A DNA stretch of 8,248 nucleotides. Origin: JBBSEZ01 sp038239195. GTDB taxonomy: Bacteria > Planctomycetota > Planctomycetia > Gemmatales > Gemmataceae. Both the position numbers and the translations under genes were made by a program. The notes beneath the pieces are model-generated. The model did not search any database. It was not told where the DNA came from and saw only the letters and a program-made list of their open reading frames with translations. Shown piece after piece: positions 1-6,050 of the stretch (positions are counted from its first letter, which is position 1; each line of letters opens with the position of its first letter). The stretch is from the NCBI GenBank assembly GCA_038239195.1, contig JBBSEZ010000441.1, positions 1-8,248 of the forward strand. The letters run 5' to 3'.

Positions 1-146
1 AGGCATCGGCTACCGATTTTGGCGACCGGAGCAGTCAGACGAGCGACAGAGACAAGGCAATTCGCCCCGCCCGACAGCCTCGCCTACTGATCTGTTGTTC
101 AGAAGCCGGCCGTTTCGCTCGGCCCCCGGGAACTGCTGGGCTGGCG

Positions 147-701
147 ATGATCCCGTTCGGCCTGGCCGGCCTGTCGTCGCTCTTCGTGAGCTTCCTCGCC
201 TGGGTGACTCGCCCCAAGGCCGCCCCCGCCGGCTCGGGCCTCGACGAGGACGAAGAACCGGCGCGGGGCCGGGGCGCCCCGAAGCGCGGTCGCGACCTCG
301 ACGAGGACGACCCGCTCGACGATCGCGACGCGAGCCCGAAGCGCAAGGCCGGTTTCGAGGAGGACGAAGGGCTGGTCGAGCCTCCCCTTCCCGACAAGAA
401 GCGCAAGGCAACGTTCGAGGAACCCGAAAGGCCGGCCGGGCCGGGCAAGAAGCACAAGGCGGCATTCGAGGAAGACAACTTGCTGCTCGAGCCGCCCGCG
501 CCGGAGAAGAAGCGCGAGGCGACGTTCGAGGAAGACAACTTGCTGCTCGAGCCGCCCGCGCTGGAGAAGAAGCGCGAGGCGACGTTCGAGGAAGACGAAG
601 GGCCGGCCAAACCGAGCAAGCCGGGCAAGAAGCGCAAGGCGGCGTTCGAGGAAGACGATGAGCCCGCACCGCCCGCGCGCTCGAAGCGCAAGCGCGACTG
701 A
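147..701 (+). CDS. membrane-anchored charged repeat protein of unknown function
   Basis: This 184-residue protein is not recognised as a named family. Residues 2-20 form a hydrophobic segment followed by TRPK, which reads as an N-terminal membrane anchor with the rest probably cytoplasmic. From about residue 30 the protein is low-complexity and polyampholytic. A motif of the form K-K-(R/H)-(K/E)-A-x-F-E-E recurs six times, with its Phe at residues 70, 90, 107, 127, 147 and 167, so the period is 20 residues except for one 17-residue step. Clusters of Lys/Arg alternate with Glu/Asp and Pro. The start at 147 was chosen because it begins the hydrophobic segment; the frame stays open further upstream and I see no convincing ribosome binding site. 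The next gene follows 56 bp downstream and also has a charged linker and a membrane helix, so the two may be co-transcribed. Long ORFs in other frames here are Arg/Ser-rich composition artefacts. The role is unknown; a scaffold or nucleic-acid contact would be speculation. Confidence 0.65.
   Translation: MIPFGLAGLSSLFVSFLAWVTRPKAAPAGSGLDEDEEPARGRGAPKRGRDLDEDDPLDDRDASPKRKAGFEEDEGLVEPPLPDKKRKATFEEPERPAGPGKKHKAAFEEDNLLLEPPAPEKKREATFEEDNLLLEPPALEKKREATFEEDEGPAKPSKPGKKRKAAFEEDDEPAPPARSKRKRD
441..656 (+). repeat. in-frame 60-bp tandem repeat
   Basis: The DNA under the C-terminal half of the charged protein repeats with a 60-bp period. Positions 465-536 and 525-596 match over 72 bp with a single difference (C at 502, T at 562). 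The flanking units (from 441, and 597-656) are more diverged. The period is a multiple of three, so copy-number change would keep the frame. The near identity of the two central units points to recent duplication or ongoing homogenisation. Confidence 0.85.
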
Positions 702-757
702 TCGGGAAAACGCGTCCGTCCCGCCAACCTGCTCTCCTTGCCACCCGAGGGGCCGCC

Positions 758-1402
758 ATGACCCTGATTCGCTTCGCCTGCCCCGGCTGCCAGACCACTC
801 TGAAAGTGGCCGACCCGAAAATGGCGGGCCGGAAGATCAAATGCCCGATGTGCCAGACGGTCACTCGCGTGCCGGCAGCGCCAGCCCCGCTCGAGCCGGC
901 GCCGGAAATGGACTGGTCCGCGCCGCCGCCCCCTGCACGTGCCCCGGCCGCCAGCAGCGGGGAAGACGAAGCGCTCGCCGCCCTCCTGGGGGCTGGGCCC
1001 GAGGCGCCTATGCACAATGGCGCGCCCGCGCCCGTCTTGCCCCCGACCGAGGAATTGCAGATCGAGGCCCCGCCGGCGCACAAGCCCGCCGACGAGATCG
1101 AGTTGGAGGCGGACGAGGCCCTGGCCCCCCGCAAGCGCGGTCGCGAGATCGAAGACGAGTACGAGGAAGATCGGCCGGCGCGCCCGCCGAGGAGCAAGCC
1201 GGCCCCGGCCGCGAAGAAGGGGCGCGGCAACCTCTTGATGGCCATTTTCGTGACCCTGATCGTGCTCGCCTACGGCGGCGCGCTGGGGGCGACCCTGGCC
1301 GGGACGTTCGACGAGAAGCCGCCGGAGACGATGACCGAGGACGAGGCCCTCAAGGTGTTCAAACTGGACAAGTTCAAGGACCTGCTCAAGAAGACGAAAT
1401 AA
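758..1402 (+). CDS. zinc-ribbon protein with C-terminal membrane helix
   Basis: This is a 214-residue protein. Its N-terminus carries a two-knuckle zinc ribbon: C8-P-G-C11 and C29-P-M-C32, with 17 residues between the pairs, typical of small zinc-ribbon domains that planctomycetes place at protein N-termini. Residues 35-155 are a Pro/Ala/Glu-rich low-complexity linker ending in a strongly charged stretch with RKRGRE and EDEYEED. A single hydrophobic helix at about 158-181 crosses the membrane, and a 30-residue charged tail follows. The ribbon is probably cytoplasmic. The start is supported by GAGGGG at 747-752, five bases before the ATG. It lies 56 bp after the charged repeat protein on the same strand, and the linkers are similar in style, so a shared transcription unit is plausible. 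The zinc ribbon and membrane helix are visible; the biological role is not known, and no catalytic domain is present. Confidence 0.85.
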   Translation: MTLIRFACPGCQTTLKVADPKMAGRKIKCPMCQTVTRVPAAPAPLEPAPEMDWSAPPPPARAPAASSGEDEALAALLGAGPEAPMHNGAPAPVLPPTEELQIEAPPAHKPADEIELEADEALAPRKRGREIEDEYEEDRPARPPRSKPAPAAKKGRGNLLMAIFVTLIVLAYGGALGATLAGTFDEKPPETMTEDEALKVFKLDKFKDLLKKTK

Positions 1403-1432
1403 CGCGGCGACCGGGCCGAGCGCGGGATCAGG

Positions 1433-1505
1433 GGGCGAGGCGGGAGAGACGGCTCGCCAGTCCCACGGCCGGCATCGCCTGTCTTCCCTCTTCGCTGCCT
1501 CGCCC
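1433..1505. terminator. possible bidirectional terminator between convergent genes
   Basis: The 111-bp gap between two convergent stop codons contains an inverted repeat. A 9-base arm at 1433-1441 (GGGCGAGGC) pairs perfectly with 1497-1505, with a 55-base loop. A competing shorter hairpin pairs 1434-1439 with 1453-1458. Neither is followed by a T tract on either strand, so an intrinsic terminator is only suggested by position and inverted symmetry. Confidence 0.25.
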
Positions 1506-1513
1506 TCCGAGCT

Positions 1514-2386
1514 TCACCAGTCAGGCCCGAGACTGTCCCCACCATTGCGCGTGATGGCGGCGCGGAGAGTGCTCTCGCTCGTATCCCTCTTGATCTGACG
1601 GACCGAGCCGTCGGCAAGGGCGGCCCGGATGCTGTCTTTGAACAGGCCCCCGACCCTGGGAAGAGGCTTGTCGGCGGCGTAGGGCAGGTCTTCGGGCTTG
1701 GTCCAGGGGACGGCCTCCCCCGCCTCGATGATCAGGAAGGTGTTGGAGGTGCCGTCCGGGAACTCGTCGAGCAGGCGCTTTCCCTTCACCCCCTCGAAGG
1801 CGGTCCCTTTCCCGACAAATACCTGATAGAAGGTCGCGTAAGGCTCTGGGGGCGAGCTCCCGTCGAACGGGGCGTAGATCCGGGGCATCTTCGTGAGGAG
1901 CTCGAGGTTGTGCGGGCTGTCCCACGGCTCGTCCAACTTGAACTGCTTGAAGAGGACGTCCTGCTCGACGTAGGGAAGTAGCAACACCCGCCAACTGAGA
2001 AGCGGCCTGCCGTCCTTGCCGTAAACAGCGGGCGGAGGCAGGGCGCCGTGGACGTCGTTGTAGCTCTGCATGGCGACCGCCATCTGCTTCAAGTTTCAGG
2101 TGGAGGCCATGCTGTCGGCCGCTTCCCTCACCCGCTGGATGGCAGGAAGGAGGAGCAAAAAGACCAGCATCGCGGCGCCTTCCGTGGCGATGCTCCCGAC
2201 CGCGAGGCCATGACCTTTGAGTTGCCCCTGGCTCCGGCGGACGTCCCAAATCGCGAGGAACGCCAGGGCGAGGCAAGCGATACCGACCGGGAGGGCGGGG
2301 ACGTTGGTGAAGGCCCACAGGAAGAGGGAAAGGACCGCCAGAACGAAGCTGACCGCCGACTTGCGGCTGATTGCTGGCTGCGGCAT
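1514..2386 (-). CDS. DUF4190-like/DUF1559 prepilin-type protein with in-frame TGA (candidate selenoprotein or nonsense-interrupted gene)
   Basis: Read through one TGA, this gives a 290-residue protein of the DUF1559 family, which is greatly expanded in planctomycetes and resembles type II secretion/pilin-like proteins. Residues 1-75 carry two hydrophobic segments in a DUF4190-like layout, with a basic RRSQGQLKGHGLA linker between them. A third hydrophobic run leads into LLLPAIQRVREAADS, the usual DUF1559 N-terminal helix. The TGA at 2098-2096 is residue 97. The next codons give NLKQMAVAMQSYNDVHG, the normal continuation. Later landmarks are WRVLLLPYVEQ, DGTSNTFLIIEAG and the C-terminal ADGSVRQI...LRAAITRNGGDSLGPDW. 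The start at 2386 begins MPQPAISRK; I see no clear Shine-Dalgarno, but a promoter-like sequence lies 44 bp upstream. A GTG at 2536 in the same frame would add 50 poorly convincing residues. The lower half could restart at a TTG (2092) without a ribosome site. Substrate and partner are unknown. Family assignment is firm; whether the TGA is selenocysteine, a mutation or an error is unresolved. Confidence 0.85.
2063..2098 (-). promoter_or_regulatory. SECIS-like hairpin directly downstream of the in-frame TGA
   Basis: On the minus-strand mRNA the UGA (2098-2096) is followed after 12 nt by a perfect 5-bp stem, AUGGC (2083-2079) with GCCAU (2074-2070), closing a GGUC loop (2078-2075). Below it, GC (2087-2086) can pair with GC (2069-2068), leaving a two-base AG bulge on the 5' side. 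The loop starts 17 nt after the UGA. Bacterial SECIS elements such as that of E. coli fdhF also have a GGUC apical loop and a 5' bulge at nearly this distance. Caution: the stem is encoded by Met-Ala-Val-Ala-Met, and ATG-GCn-nnn-GCC-ATG pairs with itself automatically, so this may be a by-product of protein conservation. Confidence 0.35.
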
Positions 2387-2429
2387 GGCTGGTGTCGCCC
2401 AGGTAGAGCGGAGGTGGAGGGCAAAGAGG

Positions 2430-2458
2430 ATTATCGCCAGGGCGAGCCCGCGAAGCAA
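2430..2458 (-). promoter_or_regulatory. candidate sigma70-type promoter for the DUF1559 gene
   Basis: On the minus strand, TTGCTT (2458-2453) is followed after 17 bases by GATAAT (2435-2430), which matches the -10 consensus at five of six positions; the -35 matches at three. Transcription would start near 2423 and give a leader of about 37 nt before the ATG at 2386. This supports 2386 as the translation start over the upstream GTG. It is consensus matching only. Confidence 0.4.
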
Positions 2459-2550
2459 GCAGGAAGCGCGAGCGGCCCTTGAGCAGAACCAAGCGCCCGC
2501 CCGTTCCGTACAACAGGGGCACTCCCGCTCTCGCACGAGGTGCCCGGCCG

Positions 2551-3321
2551 ATGATCCACGTCGAGGGGCTGTCGCGACGCTTCGCCCTCCCCGGTGGCGG
2601 CGAGGTCGTGGCGGTCGATAACGTCTCGTTCCACGTCTCGGCCGGGGAGGTCTATGGCTTGCTCGGCCCCAACGGCGCCGGCAAGACGACCACCCTGCGC
2701 ATGCTCCTCGGGCTGCTCCGCCCCAGTTCGGGACACGCCACCGTCGAGGGCTTTCGCTCGACCGACGCGCCCGACGAGGTGAAGCGCCGCGTCGGCCTCG
2801 TGTCCGCCAGCGCCGGGCTCTACCCGCACTTGTCCGTGCGCGAGATGCTCCTGTTCTTCGCCGACCTCTACGCCATCCCCCCCGAGCGCGCCCGCGCCGA
2901 ACTGACGACCCTCGCCGACCTCCTCGACTTTCACGGGCTGCTCGAGCGCCGCTGCGGGGCGCTGAGTACGGGCCAGAAGCAGCGCGTCAACCTGGCGCGG
3001 GCCCTTATCCATCAGCCGCCCGTCCTGCTGCTCGACGAGCCGACGCTGGGCCTCGACGTGCTGGGCAGTCAGGTCGTCGTCGAGTTCGTGGCCCACGTGC
3101 GCCGCCAGGGCAAGGCGGTCATCCTTACGACCCATCGGCTCGACGAGGCCGAGCGCCTGTGCGACCGCTTCGGGCTGCTGCACGAGGGCCAACTGGTCTG
3201 CACGGGCACCCTGGCGGACCTGCGCGCCAGCACCGGCTGCGCCACCCTCGTCGAGATGTTCATCAACCTGGTCCGACCGGCGCCCGCGCTCAAGGTCGAT
3301 CGCGAAAGGGGCGCACGATGA
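2551..3321 (+). CDS. ABC transporter ATP-binding protein, NatA-like
   Basis: This 256-residue protein is a single nucleotide-binding domain that would power the permease encoded directly downstream. Walker A is GPNGAGKT at 39-46, the ABC signature is LSTGQKQR at 138-145, Walker B is VLLLDEP at 158-164, and the switch histidine is H195 in LTTHRLDEAE. The usual Q-loop glutamine is replaced: the segment reads VSASAGLYPHLSVRE, a pattern I associate with NatA-type ATPases. The full length fits this family. The frame is open upstream to 2479, but the domain begins cleanly with MIHVEGLSRRF at 2551, and GAGG at 2537-2540 is a plausible ribosome site, so the shorter start was chosen. Its TGA overlaps the next ATG (ATGA), indicating translational coupling. 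B. subtilis NatAB exports sodium; I infer export from the family but the substrate here cannot be read from sequence. Confidence 0.93.
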   Translation: MIHVEGLSRRFALPGGGEVVAVDNVSFHVSAGEVYGLLGPNGAGKTTTLRMLLGLLRPSSGHATVEGFRSTDAPDEVKRRVGLVSASAGLYPHLSVREMLLFFADLYAIPPERARAELTTLADLLDFHGLLERRCGALSTGQKQRVNLARALIHQPPVLLLDEPTLGLDVLGSQVVVEFVAHVRRQGKAVILTTHRLDEAERLCDRFGLLHEGQLVCTGTLADLRASTGCATLVEMFINLVRPAPALKVDRERGAR

Positions 3322-5936
3322 GCCTGGCCTTCGACCTGGGCCGCATCAAACGGCTGGCGCGCAAGGAGCTGAACGAGTGCCTGCGGGACCGCCGCACCAT
3401 TCTCACGCTCGTCCTGATGCCGCTGCTGCTCTACCCGCTCCTGACCATCGCGCTGCGGCAACTCGTGCTCGGCAGCAACGCCGAGAAGGGGCGCCCCTCC
3501 TACCGGATCGCCTTCGCGTCCGAGCCTGACGCCAAGGCATTCCTCGACGCCTTCGAGCGCGGCCGGCGCTCGCTGCTGGCGCGCACCGTGGCCGCCGAGG
3601 AGAAGGGCGCCAGGCCCCGCGAGCCGGAGCCGCCGCCGCACCTTGCCCCCTTGCCGGAGTTGAAATGGCAGGTCGTGGACGACGTCTCCGAACGACTGCG
3701 TTCGGGAGAGTTCGACGTCGGCGTCGTGCCGCGCCACGGCAGGAAGGGCGGGCCCGGCCCACTCCCTCTGGATTACGAGCTGGTCTACCAGGAAGGCTCG
3801 GCGATGGGCCGCGACTGCGTGCGCTACCTGGAGGCGGTGGTTGGCGAGCGCAATGCGGACGCGCTTAGCGAGCAGTTCGAGCTACTGCGGCGGGCGCCGC
3901 GCTGGCCGGGGCCGGTCGCCGTGCGCGTGGCGGCGCAGCCCGACGAGAAACGCAAGAAGGAGAAGGGCCCCGTCGTCTACCGGGTCGGCTTCATCTCCAA
4001 GGCGGAGGCGAAGTCGGTCCTGGAGTACGCCTGGCAGGGCCACCTGGCGCTGACGCGGCGGAGCGCGCCTGTCGTAGGCCCGGGCGGCATGCCTCTGCCT
4101 CCCGAATACTCCCGGCTGCGCCGGTTCGACCAAGTGATTCTCGGCGACGCCAAGTCGATTGCGGATGCGGTGCGGGAGGGCAAGGTGGACGTCGGCGTGC
4201 GGCTGCGTCCCGCGGGGGGCTTCACCGTGGCCCCGGGGCGACCGCTTCAGGTCGAATGCGACCTGCTTTTCCGCGAAGGCGACCCTCAGGGCCTTGCCTG
4301 CGTCCGCTACCTCGAGCACCTGATCGGCGAGGTCAACGCGCTGCTCTTCGCGGGGCAACTGAACGTCCTGCGTCGGCCGCAAGGCCCCCCTCCCTTGCGC
4401 ATCCGCGTGACGACCCTCCCCGAAATGGGGCCCCGAAAATCGACGTTGCTCCCGGTGCTCGTGCCCCTGGTCCTCGTGCTGATGACCATGACCGGCGCCG
4501 TCTACCCCGCCATCGACCTCACGGCGGGGGAGCGCGAGCGCGGCACGCTCGAGGTGCTGGTCGCAGCGCCGATCCCACGCCTGAGCGTGCTCTTCGCCAA
4601 GTATCTGGCCGTGTTCGCCGTCGCCGTGCTGACGGCCCTGGTCAACCTGGGCACGATGGCCGCCACGCTCCAGGTCACCGGGCTTGGACACGACCTGTTC
4701 GGCTCGGAGCTCTCTTTCCTGGTCCTCGTGCAGGTGCTCGGACTGCTGCTGCTGTTCGCCGCGTTCTTCTCGGCGGTGCTCCTGGCCGTCACCAGCTTCG
4801 CGCGCAGCTTCAAGGAGGCCCAGGCCTATCTGATCCCGCTCGTCCTGGTCTCGCTCATGCCCGGCATGCTGGCCCTGATGCCGGGGCTCGACCTGCGCGG
4901 TCCTCTGGCCGTGGTGCCGCTCCTCAACGTCGTGCTGTTGGCCCGCGACGTCTTCGAAGGCACGGCCAGCTTCGTGGTGGCGGGCGTGGTCGTGACGACG
5001 ACGCTGCTCTACGCCCTGGCGGCCATCGGCCTGGCGGCGCGCATCTTCGGCACCGAGGCAGTGCTCTCCGAGCAGAGCAGTTGGAGCGACCTGTTCCGCC
5101 GACCCGAGCGGCCGCAGGACCAGGCGAGCCCGTCGTCGGCGCTGCTGTGCCTGGCGCTGATGTTTCCCGCCTTCTTCATGCTGCTTCACGGGCTGGCTCG
5201 CATCGACGTGTCGCCGGGCGGGCGGCTCGCGCTCATGGCAGGCGCCAACCTGCTGTTGTTCGGCGCCATCCCGCTGGCGTCGGGCTGGCTGGGGTGGGTG
5301 CGGCCGCGCTCGGCGCTCTTGCTGCGCGCCCCGCCGCTGCTGGCCTGGCTCGCCGCGGTGCTGCTGGGGCTGTGCCTGTGGCCGTTCGTCTACGAACTGG
5401 ACCTGCTGCTGCGCGCGGCCGGCATCAACTCGCTGCGGCCCGAGCACCTGGCGCGCGTCAAGGAGGTCATGGAGAAGTGGCGCGGGTTGTCTCCGATCCT
5501 GGTCGTGGCCGCGCTGGCCCTGGTCCCGGCGCTGCTGGAGGAGCTCTTTTTCCGCGGCTACCTGTTCAGCGCGCTGAAGGCCCGGGCGCAGGGCCCCTGG
5601 CCGGTGGTGCTGACGACGGCGGCGCTCTTCGCGCTGTTTCACCTGCTGGTCGGCGGTTCGCTGGCGGTCGAGCGCTTGCCGCCGAGCTTCTTGCTGGGCC
5701 TGGTGCTGGGCGGGCTGTGCTGGCGCACCGGCAGCGTCTGGCCGTGCGTCCTGATGCACGCGGTCCACAATGGCACGGTGGTGCTGCTCGGGTATTATGA
5801 ACCGGAGCTCCTCACGTGGCTCCCGGCGGAGGGGGACCATTTGCCGGCGCTGGTGCTCCTCGGCGCGGGCGTCGGGGCAGGGCTCGCGGCGCTGGCGCTG
5901 TGGGCGGCGCGAGCCAAACCGCCGCTCGAGCCTTAG
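3318..5936 (+). CDS. ABC-2 permease (NatB-like) fused to CPBP intramembrane protease, with duplicated extracytoplasmic domain
   Basis: This 872-residue protein fuses the membrane half of the transporter to a protease-family domain. After a cytoplasmic start, a membrane helix spans about 27-50. Residues 61-207 and 220-367 are extracytoplasmic and similar to each other (YRIAF/YRVGF, EFDVGV/KVDVGV, CVRYLEAVVGE/CVRYLEHLIGE, LLRR/VLRR), so the loop domain is duplicated. The ABC-2 membrane core follows from about 375, with GERERGTLEVLVAAPI at 404-419 and several helices to about 575. From about 605 a multi-helix CPBP (CAAX protease/Abi) domain carries all three motifs: E741-E742-xxx-R746, F771-xxx-H775 and H814-xxx-N818, so its metal-binding site looks intact. 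The start is fixed by the ATGA overlap with the ATPase gene and by AAAGGGG at 3305-3311, six bases upstream. Permease-CPBP fusions are known in planctomycetes. The transported substrate and any peptide cleaved are unknown. Confidence 0.92.
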   Translation: MSLAFDLGRIKRLARKELNECLRDRRTILTLVLMPLLLYPLLTIALRQLVLGSNAEKGRPSYRIAFASEPDAKAFLDAFERGRRSLLARTVAAEEKGARPREPEPPPHLAPLPELKWQVVDDVSERLRSGEFDVGVVPRHGRKGGPGPLPLDYELVYQEGSAMGRDCVRYLEAVVGERNADALSEQFELLRRAPRWPGPVAVRVAAQPDEKRKKEKGPVVYRVGFISKAEAKSVLEYAWQGHLALTRRSAPVVGPGGMPLPPEYSRLRRFDQVILGDAKSIADAVREGKVDVGVRLRPAGGFTVAPGRPLQVECDLLFREGDPQGLACVRYLEHLIGEVNALLFAGQLNVLRRPQGPPPLRIRVTTLPEMGPRKSTLLPVLVPLVLVLMTMTGAVYPAIDLTAGERERGTLEVLVAAPIPRLSVLFAKYLAVFAVAVLTALVNLGTMAATLQVTGLGHDLFGSELSFLVLVQVLGLLLLFAAFFSAVLLAVTSFARSFKEAQAYLIPLVLVSLMPGMLALMPGLDLRGPLAVVPLLNVVLLARDVFEGTASFVVAGVVVTTTLLYALAAIGLAARIFGTEAVLSEQSSWSDLFRRPERPQDQASPSSALLCLALMFPAFFMLLHGLARIDVSPGGRLALMAGANLLLFGAIPLASGWLGWVRPRSALLLRAPPLLAWLAAVLLGLCLWPFVYELDLLLRAAGINSLRPEHLARVKEVMEKWRGLSPILVVAALALVPALLEELFFRGYLFSALKARAQGPWPVVLTTAALFALFHLLVGGSLAVERLPPSFLLGLVLGGLCWRTGSVWPCVLMHAVHNGTVVLLGYYEPELLTWLPAEGDHLPALVLLGAGVGAGLAALALWAARAKPPLEP

Positions 5937-5960
5937 GCGAGCGGGAGGAAAAGGCCTCCT

Positions 5961-6012
5961 TGTAGGACGGCTCTCCTGAGCCGTCCGGACGGCTCAGGAG
6001 AGCCGTCCTACA
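5961..6012. repeat. perfect 52-bp palindrome (REP-like element or hairpin terminator)
   Basis: Arms 5961-5986 and 5987-6012 are exact reverse complements with no spacer. Each arm is itself a hairpin: GGACGGCT (5965-5972) pairs with 5979-5986 around a six-base loop, and the right arm does the same at 5987-5994 and 6001-6008. The element can therefore fold as one long stem or two side-by-side hairpins. It begins 25 bp after the permease stop and ends 38 bp before the next ATG. There is no T tract, so termination is possible but not shown. It resembles an interspersed short palindromic repeat; only one copy is present in this window. Confidence 0.9.
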
Positions 6013-6050
6013 GGAAACCAAGCCTTGCCGGTCGTCTCCCTGGAGGCGCA

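Noticed and set aside
5..20. Hairpin ATCGG/CCGAT followed by TTT, possible terminator of an upstream gene
   Set aside because: The stem is only 5 bp with a 3-base loop and no gene end is visible to the left; too weak to annotate.
10..1245. Long minus-strand open frame opposite the first two genes
   Set aside because: It is a Ser/Arg/Ala-rich composition artefact of GC-rich DNA, with repeats that mirror the plus-strand tandem repeat and no recognisable domain.
1514..2092. Lower half of the DUF1559 gene as an independent gene starting at TTG
   Set aside because: It would start in the middle of the conserved NLKQ motif, with no ribosome binding site, and lack the membrane helix needed by the family.
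2479..2514. Promoter for the ABC operon (TTGAGC with TACAAC)
   Set aside because: The spacing is 24 bases, too long for a sigma70-type promoter, and no better pair was seen.
2387..2536. Upstream extension of the DUF1559 gene to a GTG at 2536
   Set aside because: The added 50 residues are Cys/Arg-rich and unlike the family, and would run over the promoter-like sequence at 2430-2458.
4256..5800. 514-residue plus-strand frame inside the permease gene
   Set aside because: An Arg/Ala/Gly/Pro-rich alternative frame without motifs; it is a shadow of the permease.
3882..5840. 652-residue minus-strand open frame opposite the permease gene
   Set aside because: The Gln/Arg/His-rich product lacks any domain, while the plus-strand frame has clear ABC-2 and CPBP motifs.
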